Shown: positions 1-6,348 of the stretch, piece after piece
Numbering within the stretch: position 1 is the stretch's first letter
Layout of the letters: every line of letters starts with the position of its first letter
DNA from: an uncultured Brevibacterium sp.
GTDB lineage: Bacteria > Actinomycetota > Actinomycetes > Actinomycetales > Brevibacteriaceae
Assembly (NCBI GenBank): GCA_902489185.1
Contig: CABTZC010000053.1
Coordinates: 1-9,453, forward strand
DNA: 9,453 bases
Direction of reading: 5' to 3'
Position numbers and translations under genes: made by a program
Notes under the pieces: model-generated
Seen by the model: the letters and a program-made list of their open reading frames with translations, nothing else
Told to the model about the DNA's origin: nothing
The model's database searches: none

Positions 1-1592
1 CCACCATCGGATACGTGGTGCTAGGAGCTCTGCCCGTGTTGGCCGCTGCAGTACTCACGTTGGTGAATAAGCTGACAGGAAGCATGCGTTTGATCGGCTC
101 GCTGAGCGTAGATCAGCTGATTTCGGTGTTGTGTGCGGTAGCGCTCGCGATGAACGTGGTGTGGCTGGCAACAATGGCGATCAATTTCCACGTGGGGTCC
201 GTGTTTGGTGTTTTGGCCGCGATTATCGCTTTCGTCGCAGGAACGCTGACCGTCATCCCGGTGTTCGGTAAAGAATTCACACACCGTCCGTCCGTTGACG
301 CACACCCTAAAGCTCGTCCATACACCAAGAACGGTGCAGCACAGACGACACAGGGCCCCGTTGTTGATACTCAAGGTGGGCGCGGTTCGCAGCCTGGTAC
401 TGGCTACGGTCCGGGGTCAAGCGCGCACGCAGCGCCTGGTCAGGCCCCAATGCCTGGACAGGGCTCGCAGCCTGGTTCACAGTTCGCACCTGGTCAGGCC
501 TCAGTGCCTGCTCAGACCCCAGCGCCTGGTCAGACCCCGCAGTCGGATGCCCGTGGTCGGGCGTCGGTGTCGCGACCTTCTCCTGCACAGGGGCAGCCAT
601 GGTCGGCACCCAGCGGTCAGCAGGTGACTGCAGGCGGTAACAGCGGAAACAATGCGAACGTGCCTCAGGGTGGCCACGGCCAGAATGACCAGGGCCAGAA
701 GACCGACGATACGTTCCACACGTCTGATGACGAGCAAGCGTATTTGGGACGTCACAGCGCGCAAAAGCCTCGGTACGCACAGAATCAGCCCACTCAGGCG
801 TTCGTAACTGGTGGCAAGGAAAACCAGGTAAGCGACCAACCAGGTGGCCCGGGGTCGCACAACGCTCCTGGGGCAAGCAGCGCAACAGGTGACGCGCAAA
901 AGACAAACGAACCGCAGAAATCCAGTCAGCCGCACGAGGCACGTGACAGCAACTCAGCCCGTCAGGCTGGAGTTGCAGGTGCTGCCGGAGTGGGAGCAGC
1001 AGGTGTCGGTGTAGCTGCGGGAGCAGCCGGAGCGGCGCAATCGCAGAACCCCGGAGCGGCGCAATCGCAGAACCCATGGGCCAAACCCGGTGCACCGACC
1101 GAGGCTGGTCGCGAACATGAGGTGGCGAACACCTCGGGCGCGGAGCGCGACGAAACGGCAGCTGCTGAGAGCAGCGGCGACGCACGTCGCGAGCCAGATG
1201 CACGTGGTGACGCGCGAGCCGACGTGGCCAACGACAACGAACCCACACAGTACTTCCGCCCGTATGACTATTCGGAGCAGGGGTTCGAACCGGTGGGTGA
1301 ATCAGAAGCCAAGCAGGTTGCGCCTGAAGACCAGGAGACGCAGCTGTCACAGGCTGTGCAACCCCAACAGGACGACGAGGCACACGCACAAGCGTCGGCG
1401 TCTGAAGCGTTCTGGTTCGCGGTGCCGGAGCCTCGTCCGGCGGTGCACGAAACCACGGGAGAGACCGTGTTTGTGATCACGCCTGGCGAATGGTTCTTGG
1501 CGGTCAGAAACCGTGGCACGTCTTTCGTTGTGCACAACAGTGAGCAAGAAGAAGGCATTTTGCACAATGTGACCGATGTGATCCTCCCGTAG
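1..1592 (+). CDS. Membrane protein with long Pro/Gln/Gly-rich linker and conserved C-terminal domain (5' partial)
   Basis: The reading frame is open from position 3 to the TAG at 1590-1592. GTG codons at 15 and 18 are possible starts, but the frame continues to the window edge in hydrophobic sequence (TIGYVV), so the gene probably begins upstream. Numbered from GTG 15, residues 1-16, 35-57 and 62-85 are hydrophobic and look like membrane segments. Residues about 90-460 are low complexity, rich in Q, P, G, A and S, with PGQ-type repeats near 139-180, an Ala/Gly-rich stretch at 318-341 and a duplicated GAAQSQNP unit. Residues 465-525 form a compact domain starting AFWFAVPEPRPAV, with TPGEWFLAV in the middle. 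From memory this resembles the C-terminus of uncharacterised actinobacterial membrane proteins; the role is unknown. The gene lies ahead of the tad operon but is separated from it by a terminator, so it is a separate transcription unit. The reading frame is secure; the function is not. Confidence 0.8.
   Translation, partial: TIGYVVLGALPVLAAAVLTLVNKLTGSMRLIGSLSVDQLISVLCAVALAMNVVWLATMAINFHVGSVFGVLAAIIAFVAGTLTVIPVFGKEFTHRPSVDAHPKARPYTKNGAAQTTQGPVVDTQGGRGSQPGTGYGPGSSAHAAPGQAPMPGQGSQPGSQFAPGQASVPAQTPAPGQTPQSDARGRASVSRPSPAQGQPWSAPSGQQVTAGGNSGNNANVPQGGHGQNDQGQKTDDTFHTSDDEQAYLGRHSAQKPRYAQNQPTQAFVTGGKENQVSDQPGGPGSHNAPGASSATGDAQKTNEPQKSSQPHEARDSNSARQAGVAGAAGVGAAGVGVAAGAAGAAQSQNPGAAQSQNPWAKPGAPTEAGREHEVANTSGAERDETAAAESSGDARREPDARGDARADVANDNEPTQYFRPYDYSEQGFEPVGESEAKQVAPEDQETQLSQAVQPQQDDEAHAQASASEAFWFAVPEPRPAVHETTGETVFVITPGEWFLAVRNRGTSFVVHNSEQEEGILHNVTDVILP
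1027..1074 (+). repeat. Perfect 24-bp tandem duplication
   Basis: Positions 1027-1050 and 1051-1074 are identical 24-bp units in frame, encoding GAAQSQNP twice. The unit begins CCGGAGCGGCG. It lies just after the Ala/Gly-rich stretch of the membrane protein. It keeps the frame and looks like a recent slippage or duplication event, likely to vary in copy number between strains. Confidence 0.9.
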
Positions 1593-1604
1593 ACACGCAC
1601 TAAG

Positions 1605-1644
1605 AACACCCGCACTGTGGATATCTCCCGGTGCGGGTGTTTTT
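1605..1644 (+). terminator. Rho-independent terminator
   Basis: An 11-bp perfect stem pairs 1605-1615 (AACACCCGCAC) with 1631-1641 (GTGCGGGTGTT) around a 15-nt loop, followed by a T-run. It begins 13 nt after the stop codon of the membrane protein. A short A-rich stretch in front (TAAGAA) gives weak bidirectional potential. It separates the first gene from the tad operon. Confidence 0.88.
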
Positions 1645-1746
1645 GTGTGCGCATGCGCATGGGGCTGGCGCGCTACATTCTGCGGTGCGTGCGACTCTAT
1701 GGCACAGACTTGTCACTTTTGTGCACAGTTGGGGGCGACCACCTCG

Positions 1747-1803
1747 GTTTTCCACAGATGTGTGACCGGCTCTAGAAAGCGAAGGCACGGCGTCACACAG
1801 TGA
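1747..1803 (+). promoter_or_regulatory. Probable control region of the tad operon: TTTTCCACAG motif and leader hairpin
   Basis: GTTTTCCACAG at 1747-1757 is repeated exactly upstream of the pilin gene (5593-5603). An 8-bp inverted repeat pairs TGTGTGAC (1759-1766) with GTCACACA (1792-1799) across a 25-nt loop and ends 8 nt before the ATG at 1808. A possible -10 (TAGAAA, 1773-1778) lies 17 nt after TTCCAC (1750-1755), but the -35 is poor. No good Shine-Dalgarno is visible near the ATG; GAAGG at 1781-1785 is too far away. The motif and hairpin are directly visible; their regulatory role is inference. Confidence 0.4.
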
Positions 1804-1807
1804 AGCT

Positions 1808-2836
1808 ATGCAAATAGTTTTATTCACGCACGTGCAAAGTCTCATCGAACACTGCTCCGCGTTGGCCGACGGGGTGGGGGTGACGCTAGAAGTCCGTAGC
1901 CCCGACAGCGGTGGGTGGCAAAACGCCGTCCTCATTCTGGTGGGCGAGGACGTCACCCATGCACCCGTCACCCCCGGAATCCCGAGTGTGCTGGTGGGAG
2001 CCGAAGGCGCCGGAGATGACGTGTGGCGGGCGGCGGCGCGGCTGGGAGTGGACAACGTGGTGGTGTTGCCCGCCGGTGCCGAATGGTTGTCACAGAGGAT
2101 GATCCAGGCGGTTGAACCACCTCGGAAGCCGGCGCTTACCCACGGGGTGATTGGGGGAACGGGAGGTGCGGGTGCGTCGGTGTTGGCGTGCGCGATGGCC
2201 CGGCAGAGCGCGGAGTCCGGGGTGTCCACGGTACTGGTCGACGCGGACGCGTTGGGCGGTGGGCTGGACGTGGTGTTGGGGTGCGAAAACATTGAGGGGC
2301 TACGGTGGCCCGCGTTGGCGAGTTCACGCGGGCGTTTACGACCGTCGACGTTGCAAGACGCGTTGCCCAGGCAGGGGAACCTGTCGGTGTTGTCGTGGGA
2401 TCGCACGCTTGATGCGGACACGTCGAAGATCACGGAGGGCGTGTTCGACGCGGTGATCGCGGCGTCGCAGCAGGCGTTCGACTTTGTAGTGATTGACCTG
2501 CCCAGACACGCGCCGATCGAGTGGGCGGCCACGTGCCACAGCATGACGGTGGTGACGCCGGGCCGGGTGCGGGCCGCGGTGGCAACGGCGGCGGTGGCGG
2601 GTCGGCTCACGCAGGTGCACTCCTCGATCCGGGTGGCGGTGCGGGAAAGCGGCCGCGGCGGGGTGGACGCGGAGCTGCTGGCTAAAGCGGTGGGCGTGGA
2701 CTTGGCGGGCACGTTCCGGGATGACGCGGCGCTGGGGGAGAAGCTGGACCGAGGTGAAGGGTTGCCTCGCGGGCGCACGCACCTGGCGAGGTTCGCCAGT
2801 TACCTGTTTGACGACGTGTACGCCGAGGAGCGGTGA
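1808..2836 (+). CDS. ssd: Ssd/CpaE-like ParA-MinD family ATPase of the Tad locus
   Basis: This 342-aa protein has the two-part layout of actinobacterial Ssd/CpaE-like proteins (M. tuberculosis Rv3660c type). An N-terminal receiver-like alpha/beta region (about 1-100) is followed by a MinD/ParA-type ATPase domain. The P-loop region is GGTGGAGAS at 116-124. VLVDADALGGGLD (143-155) is the Asp-containing switch region and DFVVIDLP (225-232) the Walker B strand. The segment RWPALASSRGRL with DALPRQG, about 166-190, is characteristic of this family. The usual P-loop lysines are missing (Ala at 121 and 123); as I recall, Ssd-like members tolerate this, so nucleotide hydrolysis is uncertain. It is first in the operon, and its TGA at 2834-2836 directly abuts the tadA GTG. 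The likely role is placing or controlling the Tad machinery at the membrane; the mycobacterial homologue has been linked to septum-site control. The ATG at 1808 has a weak ribosome binding site. Confidence 0.88.
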   Translation: MQIVLFTHVQSLIEHCSALADGVGVTLEVRSPDSGGWQNAVLILVGEDVTHAPVTPGIPSVLVGAEGAGDDVWRAAARLGVDNVVVLPAGAEWLSQRMIQAVEPPRKPALTHGVIGGTGGAGASVLACAMARQSAESGVSTVLVDADALGGGLDVVLGCENIEGLRWPALASSRGRLRPSTLQDALPRQGNLSVLSWDRTLDADTSKITEGVFDAVIAASQQAFDFVVIDLPRHAPIEWAATCHSMTVVTPGRVRAAVATAAVAGRLTQVHSSIRVAVRESGRGGVDAELLAKAVGVDLAGTFRDDAALGEKLDRGEGLPRGRTHLARFASYLFDDVYAEER

Positions 2837-3982
2837 GTGGTCATGAAGGAGTGGCTTGACGACGACCTCGTAGCCGAGGTCCGCGACTACTTGTTGGAAA
2901 ATCCGGGGCCGGTAACCACCTCGGCGGTGGCGAGCGCGCTTGCGCGATCCGGGAGGGTCCTGGGGTCCGCAGCGGTGCTGGAATTGGTGGCGAAGATTTC
3001 CGCGCAGTTGGCGGGGGCGGGGCCGTTGCAGCCGTTGTTGGACGATGTATCGACAACGGACGTGTTTGTGAACGGGCCGCGGGACGTGTGGGCGGACCAC
3101 GGTAAGGGGTTGTGCCGGGTGCCGGTGTCGTTGGGCACCGAGGCGGATGTGCGGGCGCTGGCGGTGCGGTTGGCGGCGTTGGGCGGCCGGCGGTTGGATG
3201 ACTCGCAGCCGCTGGTGGACGTGCGGTTGCCCGACGGGGTGCGGTTGAACGCGGTGATTCCGCCGTTGTCGGGGGATGTGACGGTGTTGTCGTTTAGGAT
3301 TCCGCGGCATCGGGGGTTCACGTTGAGTGAGTTGGTGGGGTCGGGGACGGTGGTGCCGGACGTGGCTGACTTGTTGTTGCACGTGTTGGAGCGGCGGAAG
3401 AATTTCTTGATTTCTGGTGGGACGGGGTCGGGGAAGACAGCGTTGTTGGGGGCGTTGTTGGCCGAGGTGGATCCGGGGCAGCGGTTGCTGGTTGTGGAGG
3501 ATTCGCGGGAGTTGAGCGTGGCGCATCCGCATGTGGTGCAGTTGTCTGCGCGGCAGGCGAACGTGGAGGGCATGGGTGAGGTGTCCATGGCTGACCTGGT
3601 GAAGAACGCGTTGCGGATGCGGCCAGACAGGTTGGTGGTGGGGGAGTGTCGAGGGGCCGAAGTGCGCGACATGCTCACCGCGCTGAACACGGGGCATGAG
3701 GGCGGGTGCGCCACGATTCACGCGAACGCGGCCAGTGCGGTGCCGGCGCGGTTGGAGGCGCTGGGAGCGTTGGCGGGGATGGCGCCGGAGTCGGTGACGT
3801 CGCAGGTGAGTACGGCGTTGGATGTGATTGTGCACGTGACGCGGGGGCCCAGGGGGCGGGTGGTGTCGCAGGTGGCGGTTCCGGTGTTGGAGCGGGGTGT
3901 GCTGTCGACGGTGCCGGCGTGGGAGTTGGGCAGTGGCCGAGGTGCCGGCTGGGCGGATCTGGCTGCGCGGCTGCGGGAGTAG
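2837..3982 (+). CDS. tadA: TadA/CpaF-type secretion ATPase
   Basis: This 381-aa protein is a hexameric VirB11/PulE-superfamily ATPase that powers assembly of the Tad pilus from the cytoplasmic face. An N-terminal domain (about 1-165, with PLDD, TDVFVNGP and the DGVRLNAVIPP strand) precedes the motor domain. The motor domain carries a canonical Walker A GGTGSGKT (194-201), an Asp box VVEDSREL (219-226), a Walker B with RLVVGECRG and catalytic Glu270, and a His box NTGHEGGCATIHAN (284-297). The length is normal for the helicase/secretion-neighbourhood ATPase subfamily. The start is GTG 2837, immediately after the ssd stop and 6 nt behind GAGGAG (2825-2830); ATG 2843 two codons later is the alternative but is spaced less well. 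Translation is probably coupled to ssd. Leucine is encoded almost only by TTG, which separates the tad genes from the nuclease gene downstream. Confidence 0.96.
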   Translation: MVMKEWLDDDLVAEVRDYLLENPGPVTTSAVASALARSGRVLGSAAVLELVAKISAQLAGAGPLQPLLDDVSTTDVFVNGPRDVWADHGKGLCRVPVSLGTEADVRALAVRLAALGGRRLDDSQPLVDVRLPDGVRLNAVIPPLSGDVTVLSFRIPRHRGFTLSELVGSGTVVPDVADLLLHVLERRKNFLISGGTGSGKTALLGALLAEVDPGQRLLVVEDSRELSVAHPHVVQLSARQANVEGMGEVSMADLVKNALRMRPDRLVVGECRGAEVRDMLTALNTGHEGGCATIHANAASAVPARLEALGALAGMAPESVTSQVSTALDVIVHVTRGPRGRVVSQVAVPVLERGVLSTVPAWELGSGRGAGWADLAARLRE

Positions 3983-3991
3983 GGGTTAGGT

Positions 3992-4846
3992 GTGTTTGCG
4001 TTGGTGGCGTTTGGCGCGGGGCTGTGTGCGGCGGCAGCGGTGTGGCTGTTTATGGGGCCGGGTGCGGGGGCGCGGGTGCGTCGGATTGTTGGTGGGGGCT
4101 TCGGTGAGGCTGGTACTGGCCGGGGAGCTGGGACTCTGAGCGGGAGCGTCGGGACTCTGAGCGGGCGTGTCGGTGAGGGCGCGGGCGTCGGTGAGAGCAG
4201 GGGTGTCGGTGAAAGCGGGGGCCGAGGGCGTTTCGGGGACCGCGTGCGCGCGTTCGTGATGCGGGTGCGCGGAAGGGGCGACGGTGCGGATGCGGTCGAT
4301 GGGAGCGAGGATTCGCCCATGATCGCGGTGATTGACCGCGCGGTGCAGTTGTTGAAGGTGGGGATTGAGCCGGCGCGGGCGATGACGCTGGTGGCGGACT
4401 TGCCGGATAACGCGGTCGCGGAGCGGGTGTTGCGCAAGGTGGCGCGGGCCATGGAGTTAGGTGAGAAACCGGATCAGGCGTTGCGCATGTACGCCGGTGA
4501 GCTGGGTGACGAGGATGCGCGGATTCTGACGGGGATGGCGTCGGTGTGGTTTGTGTCGGAGCAGGCGGGTGCGCCGGCGGCCGAGATGCTGGCGTCGTAT
4601 GCGTCGACGTGTAGGGATCGGGCGGATGCGATGCGGGAGCGCGATGTGGCGTTGGCTGGGCCGATTTCGACGGTGATGGTGCTGAGTTGGCTGCCGATCA
4701 TGTCGTTGGGGTTGGCGGTGCTGGTGGGCGCCGACCTGGTGGAGTTGGTGACATCGGTGCCGGGTGCGCTGAGCATTTGTGGTGGTTTGGCGCTGTTGGT
4801 CGTGGGGCGGATTTGGATGCGTTCCATGTTGGCGGGAGCGAGGTAG
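3992..4846 (+). CDS. tadB: TadB-like inner-membrane platform protein (T2SS-F domain)
   Basis: This 284-aa protein starts at GTG 3992, 6 nt after AGGGG and 9 nt after the tadA stop. It has an N-terminal membrane helix (about 2-22), then a Gly/Ser/Arg-rich linker (about 34-80) made of short repeats. A T2SS-F type helical domain follows (about 112-222), with the usual LLKVGIEPARAM entry and the FVSEQAGAPAAEML segment. Two C-terminal membrane helices lie at about 225-247 and 258-275. TadB pairs with TadC as the membrane platform that couples the TadA motor to pilin extraction. The repeated linker is expendable-looking, low complexity and probably variable. Position, topology and domain agree with TadB; the assignment to the Rv3658c-like branch is from memory of the locus order. 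Confidence 0.9.
   Translation: MFALVAFGAGLCAAAAVWLFMGPGAGARVRRIVGGGFGEAGTGRGAGTLSGSVGTLSGRVGEGAGVGESRGVGESGGRGRFGDRVRAFVMRVRGRGDGADAVDGSEDSPMIAVIDRAVQLLKVGIEPARAMTLVADLPDNAVAERVLRKVARAMELGEKPDQALRMYAGELGDEDARILTGMASVWFVSEQAGAPAAEMLASYASTCRDRADAMRERDVALAGPISTVMVLSWLPIMSLGLAVLVGADLVELVTSVPGALSICGGLALLVVGRIWMRSMLAGAR
4130..4225 (+). repeat. Short in-frame tandem repeats in the tadB linker
   Basis: Two 21-bp units (4130-4150 and 4151-4171) share GGGACTCTGAGCGGG and encode GTLSGSV and GTLSGRV. They are followed by three 18-bp units (4172-4189, 4190-4207, 4208-4225) starting GGTGA and encoding GEGAGV, GESRGV and GESGGR. They expand the flexible linker between the first membrane helix and the T2SS-F domain. 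Confidence 0.85.
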
Positions 4847-4848
4847 AG

Positions 4849-5514
4849 GTGGGCGCTGTGGCTGTGTTGAGTGTTGCGCCGGTGGGTGCGGGAGCGCTGG
4901 GGCCGGTGGCTGTTTTTGTTGTGGGGGCGTGCGCCGGGTGTGTGGTGTGGCTGTTGTGGCCCAGGTCGTCTGGGAGGTTGAGCCAGCTGTCGCAGCCGAG
5001 GCGGGTGCGCCGGCGCAGTGTGCTCAAGCGGGTGTGGGAGTGGGCGTTTGGGCAGCTCACGCTGGGTGAGAGCCGGGTTGAGCAGTTGGCGTTTGATCTG
5101 GACTTGGTGGCGATTTGCCTACGGGCGGGGTTGCCGATTCCGCGGGCATTTGAGTTGGCGGCGCGGGCTACGCAGGACCGGTCGGGGTTGGGGCGGTTAG
5201 GTCGTTCTTTGGCACTTGGGTCTGTGGATAACGCGTGCGTGGGAACGCAGGATTCTGTGGCCGAGCACCGCACGGTGGTGTCGTTGGTGGAATTTTCGCG
5301 GTCGACGGGGGTGGCGTTGGCGCCACTGTTGTCTGGGCTGGCGTCCGATATGCGACGAGCAGAGCGCCGACGTCGGCAGATGGCGGCAGCGAAACTGGGC
5401 GTTCACCTGGTCATTCCGTTGGGAGTGTGTGTTCTACCGTCGGTGATTCTTACGGGTGTGGTGCCGGTGGTGATCACGCTGGTGGGCGATATGTCGGCGA
5501 TTTTCGTGCGGTGA
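4849..5514 (+). CDS. tadC: TadC-like inner-membrane platform protein (T2SS-F domain)
   Basis: This protein is 221 aa from GTG 4849, which lies 2 nt after the tadB stop with GAGG (4840-4843) in front. GTG 4858, behind AGAGG, is an equally reasonable start. The frame runs open further upstream inside tadB, but that part is an overlap artefact. A membrane helix at about 18-37 (ending WLLWPRS) precedes a basic stretch at 51-62. A T2SS-F helical domain follows (about 84-175: LRAGLPIPRAFELAARA, then SLVEFSRSTGVALAPLLSGLA and a highly basic RRAERRRRQ), then a C-terminal hydrophobic hairpin at about 185-215. It is the usual TadB partner in the platform complex. An exact DnaA-box sequence (TGTGGATAA, 5223-5231) falls within the coding region. 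After the stop there is a 169-nt gap before the pilin gene. Confidence 0.9.
   Translation: MGAVAVLSVAPVGAGALGPVAVFVVGACAGCVVWLLWPRSSGRLSQLSQPRRVRRRSVLKRVWEWAFGQLTLGESRVEQLAFDLDLVAICLRAGLPIPRAFELAARATQDRSGLGRLGRSLALGSVDNACVGTQDSVAEHRTVVSLVEFSRSTGVALAPLLSGLASDMRRAERRRRQMAAAKLGVHLVIPLGVCVLPSVILTGVVPVVITLVGDMSAIFVR
5222..5231 (-). promoter_or_regulatory. Exact DnaA-box match inside tadC
   Basis: CTGTGGATAA at 5222-5231 is, on the minus strand, TTATCCACAG, which contains the consensus DnaA box TTATCCACA. CTGTGGATA also occurs at 1615-1623 (in the terminator loop) and at 5542-5550 (between tadC and the pilin). The sequence match is certain; binding is untested, and a single box within a coding region can be chance. 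Confidence 0.3.
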
Positions 5515-5541
5515 GTGAGGGGCGGTTATGGGGTGCCGAGC

Positions 5542-5663
5542 CTGTGGATACTGCGCGCGTTGGAGTGGCCGGTGGCGTGTGGAAGAAATGGCGTTTTCCA
5601 CAGTTGCGCTTGGGGCTCTTTCGGAGGGGGAGTGCGGTGCGAGACGCTCAAAGTCCATCGCAC
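5542..5663 (+). promoter_or_regulatory. Spacer before the pilin gene with inverted repeats (possible operator or mRNA-processing region)
   Basis: The 169-nt gap between tadC and the pilin carries nested dyads. CTGTGGA (5542-5548) pairs with TCCACAG (5597-5603). TGTGGAA (5578-5584) pairs with TTCCACA (5596-5602) across 11 nt. GTGCGA (5637-5642) pairs with TCGCAC (5658-5663) just ahead of the pilin Shine-Dalgarno. The right arm of the first two includes GTTTTCCACAG, also found upstream of ssd. The two Ts-before-CCACA dyads share one arm, so they are mutually exclusive. No convincing -35/-10 pair or T-run is visible. The likely use is separate control or stabilisation of the pilin message, which usually must exceed the platform genes; this is inference. 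Confidence 0.4.
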
Positions 5664-5683
5664 ACAAAGAGAAAGGAAAGACG

Positions 5684-5869
5684 ATGGAGTCGAAAGAAAT
5701 CATGCGCGTTGACCTGCGTGACGAAACCGGGGCGACCACAGCTGAGTATGCGATCACGACGTTAGCTGCGTGCGGCTTCGCTGCGCTGCTGGTGGTGTTG
5801 CTCAAGAGTGAACCGATCAACAACATTCTGCTCAACCTCATGCAAACCGCATTGGGAATGGGGCAGTAA
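5684..5869 (+). CDS. Small Flp-like pilin (DUF4244 type)
   Basis: The start is ATG 5684, preceded at 3 nt by AAAGGAAAG (about 5672-5680). The longer in-frame reading from 5528 lacks a better ribosome site and would add an unrelated Cys/Arg-rich leader. The product has 61 residues: a short charged leader (MESKEIMRVDLRDETG), a prepilin-peptidase site with Gly16 followed by ATTAEY (Glu at +5, Tyr at +6), and a hydrophobic helix at about 17-41, ending in a short polar tail. This matches the actinobacterial DUF4244 pilin (Rv3656c position). After cleavage it would be a subunit of about 45 residues, stored in the membrane through its helix and assembled by TadA/B/C. Its TAA overlaps the tadE ATG by one base, so tadE translation is probably coupled. 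No prepilin peptidase gene lies in this window. Confidence 0.9.
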   Translation: MESKEIMRVDLRDETGATTAEYAITTLAACGFAALLVVLLKSEPINNILLNLMQTALGMGQ

Positions 5870-6348
5870 TGCGATGGCTCGTCCCACTGCGGGGATCGGT
5901 GCGGGGGTGTGCTGAGCGCATGCGGCGTCGGGCCGTGTTCGGCGGGCGCGGTGTCGCTGGGGCTGTTATGCGCCGGGCAGGTGCGCGAGGCAGCGAACGT
6001 GGCACGGTGACTGCTGAGTTCGCTGTGGTGCTTCCTGCGTTGGTTTTGGCGCTGATCCTCGTGGTGGGTGCGGGCGTCATTGGGATTGCGCAGGTGCGGG
6101 TGTATGAGGCGGCCCGGGCGGGTGCCAGGGAAGCGGCCCGAGGTGAGCCCTCGCAAGACATTGAGAAGGCGGCTAAACGTAAGGCGGGGCCGAATTCCAC
6201 GGTGACCGTGTCGCAGGGTGGAGCGTTTGCGAAGGTGCATGTGAAAACCACGTTGCCAAAAGCGTTGCACCCGGTGATGAAGGAAGTTGAAGCGTCAGCG
6301 GAAGCCCGCACGGAAGGTGAAAGCCATGGTTCGCTCGATGGGCATTAG
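5869..6348 (+). CDS. tadE: TadE-like minor pilin (pseudopilin)
   Basis: The start is ATG 5869, overlapping the pilin stop as TAATG, giving 159 aa. An Arg-rich cytoplasmic leader of about 44 residues ends at a canonical pseudopilin site: Gly45 followed by TVTAEF (Glu50, Phe51). A strong membrane helix lies at about 47-74, followed by the TadE signature QVRVYEAARAGAREAARG. The outer part (about 95-159) is short and Lys-rich with two beta-like segments. The leader is long for the family; ATG 5968 (Met34) would give a more usual leader of about 11 residues, but it lacks the coupling context. This is the Rv3655c position. The protein is expected to be a low-abundance pilus component or assembly initiator. 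Its last 23 nt overlap the next gene. Confidence 0.88.
   Translation: MRWLVPLRGSVRGCAERMRRRAVFGGRGVAGAVMRRAGARGSERGTVTAEFAVVLPALVLALILVVGAGVIGIAQVRVYEAARAGAREAARGEPSQDIEKAAKRKAGPNSTVTVSQGGAFAKVHVKTTLPKALHPVMKEVEASAEARTEGESHGSLDGH

Noticed and set aside
1648..1659. Perfect 12-bp palindrome TGCGCATGCGCA after the terminator
   Set aside because: It is short, GC-alternating and without supporting sites; likely chance or part of the terminator's flank.
3417..3434. G-rich run in tadA as a possible G-quadruplex
   Set aside because: It encodes the Walker A motif with G-ending codons; only three runs of three or more G are close enough, so the pattern is explained by coding.
1600..3835. Long reverse-strand open frames (for example 1600-2778 and 2336-3835) opposite ssd and tadA
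   Set aside because: They arise from the G-ending codon bias of the forward genes; the products are Arg/Pro/His- or Ser/Thr-rich without domains, and they oppose genes with clear motifs.
4687..4848. Longer tadC reading from GTG 4687 inside tadB
   Set aside because: The added residues are a Gly-rich reading of tadB sequence in another frame; GTG 4849 or 4858 follows the tadB stop with suitable ribosome sites.
5528..5683. Extended pilin reading with a Cys/Arg-rich leader from ATG 5528
   Set aside because: The leader has no similarity to pilin leaders and lies over the inverted repeats; ATG 5684 has a good ribosome site and gives the usual short leader.
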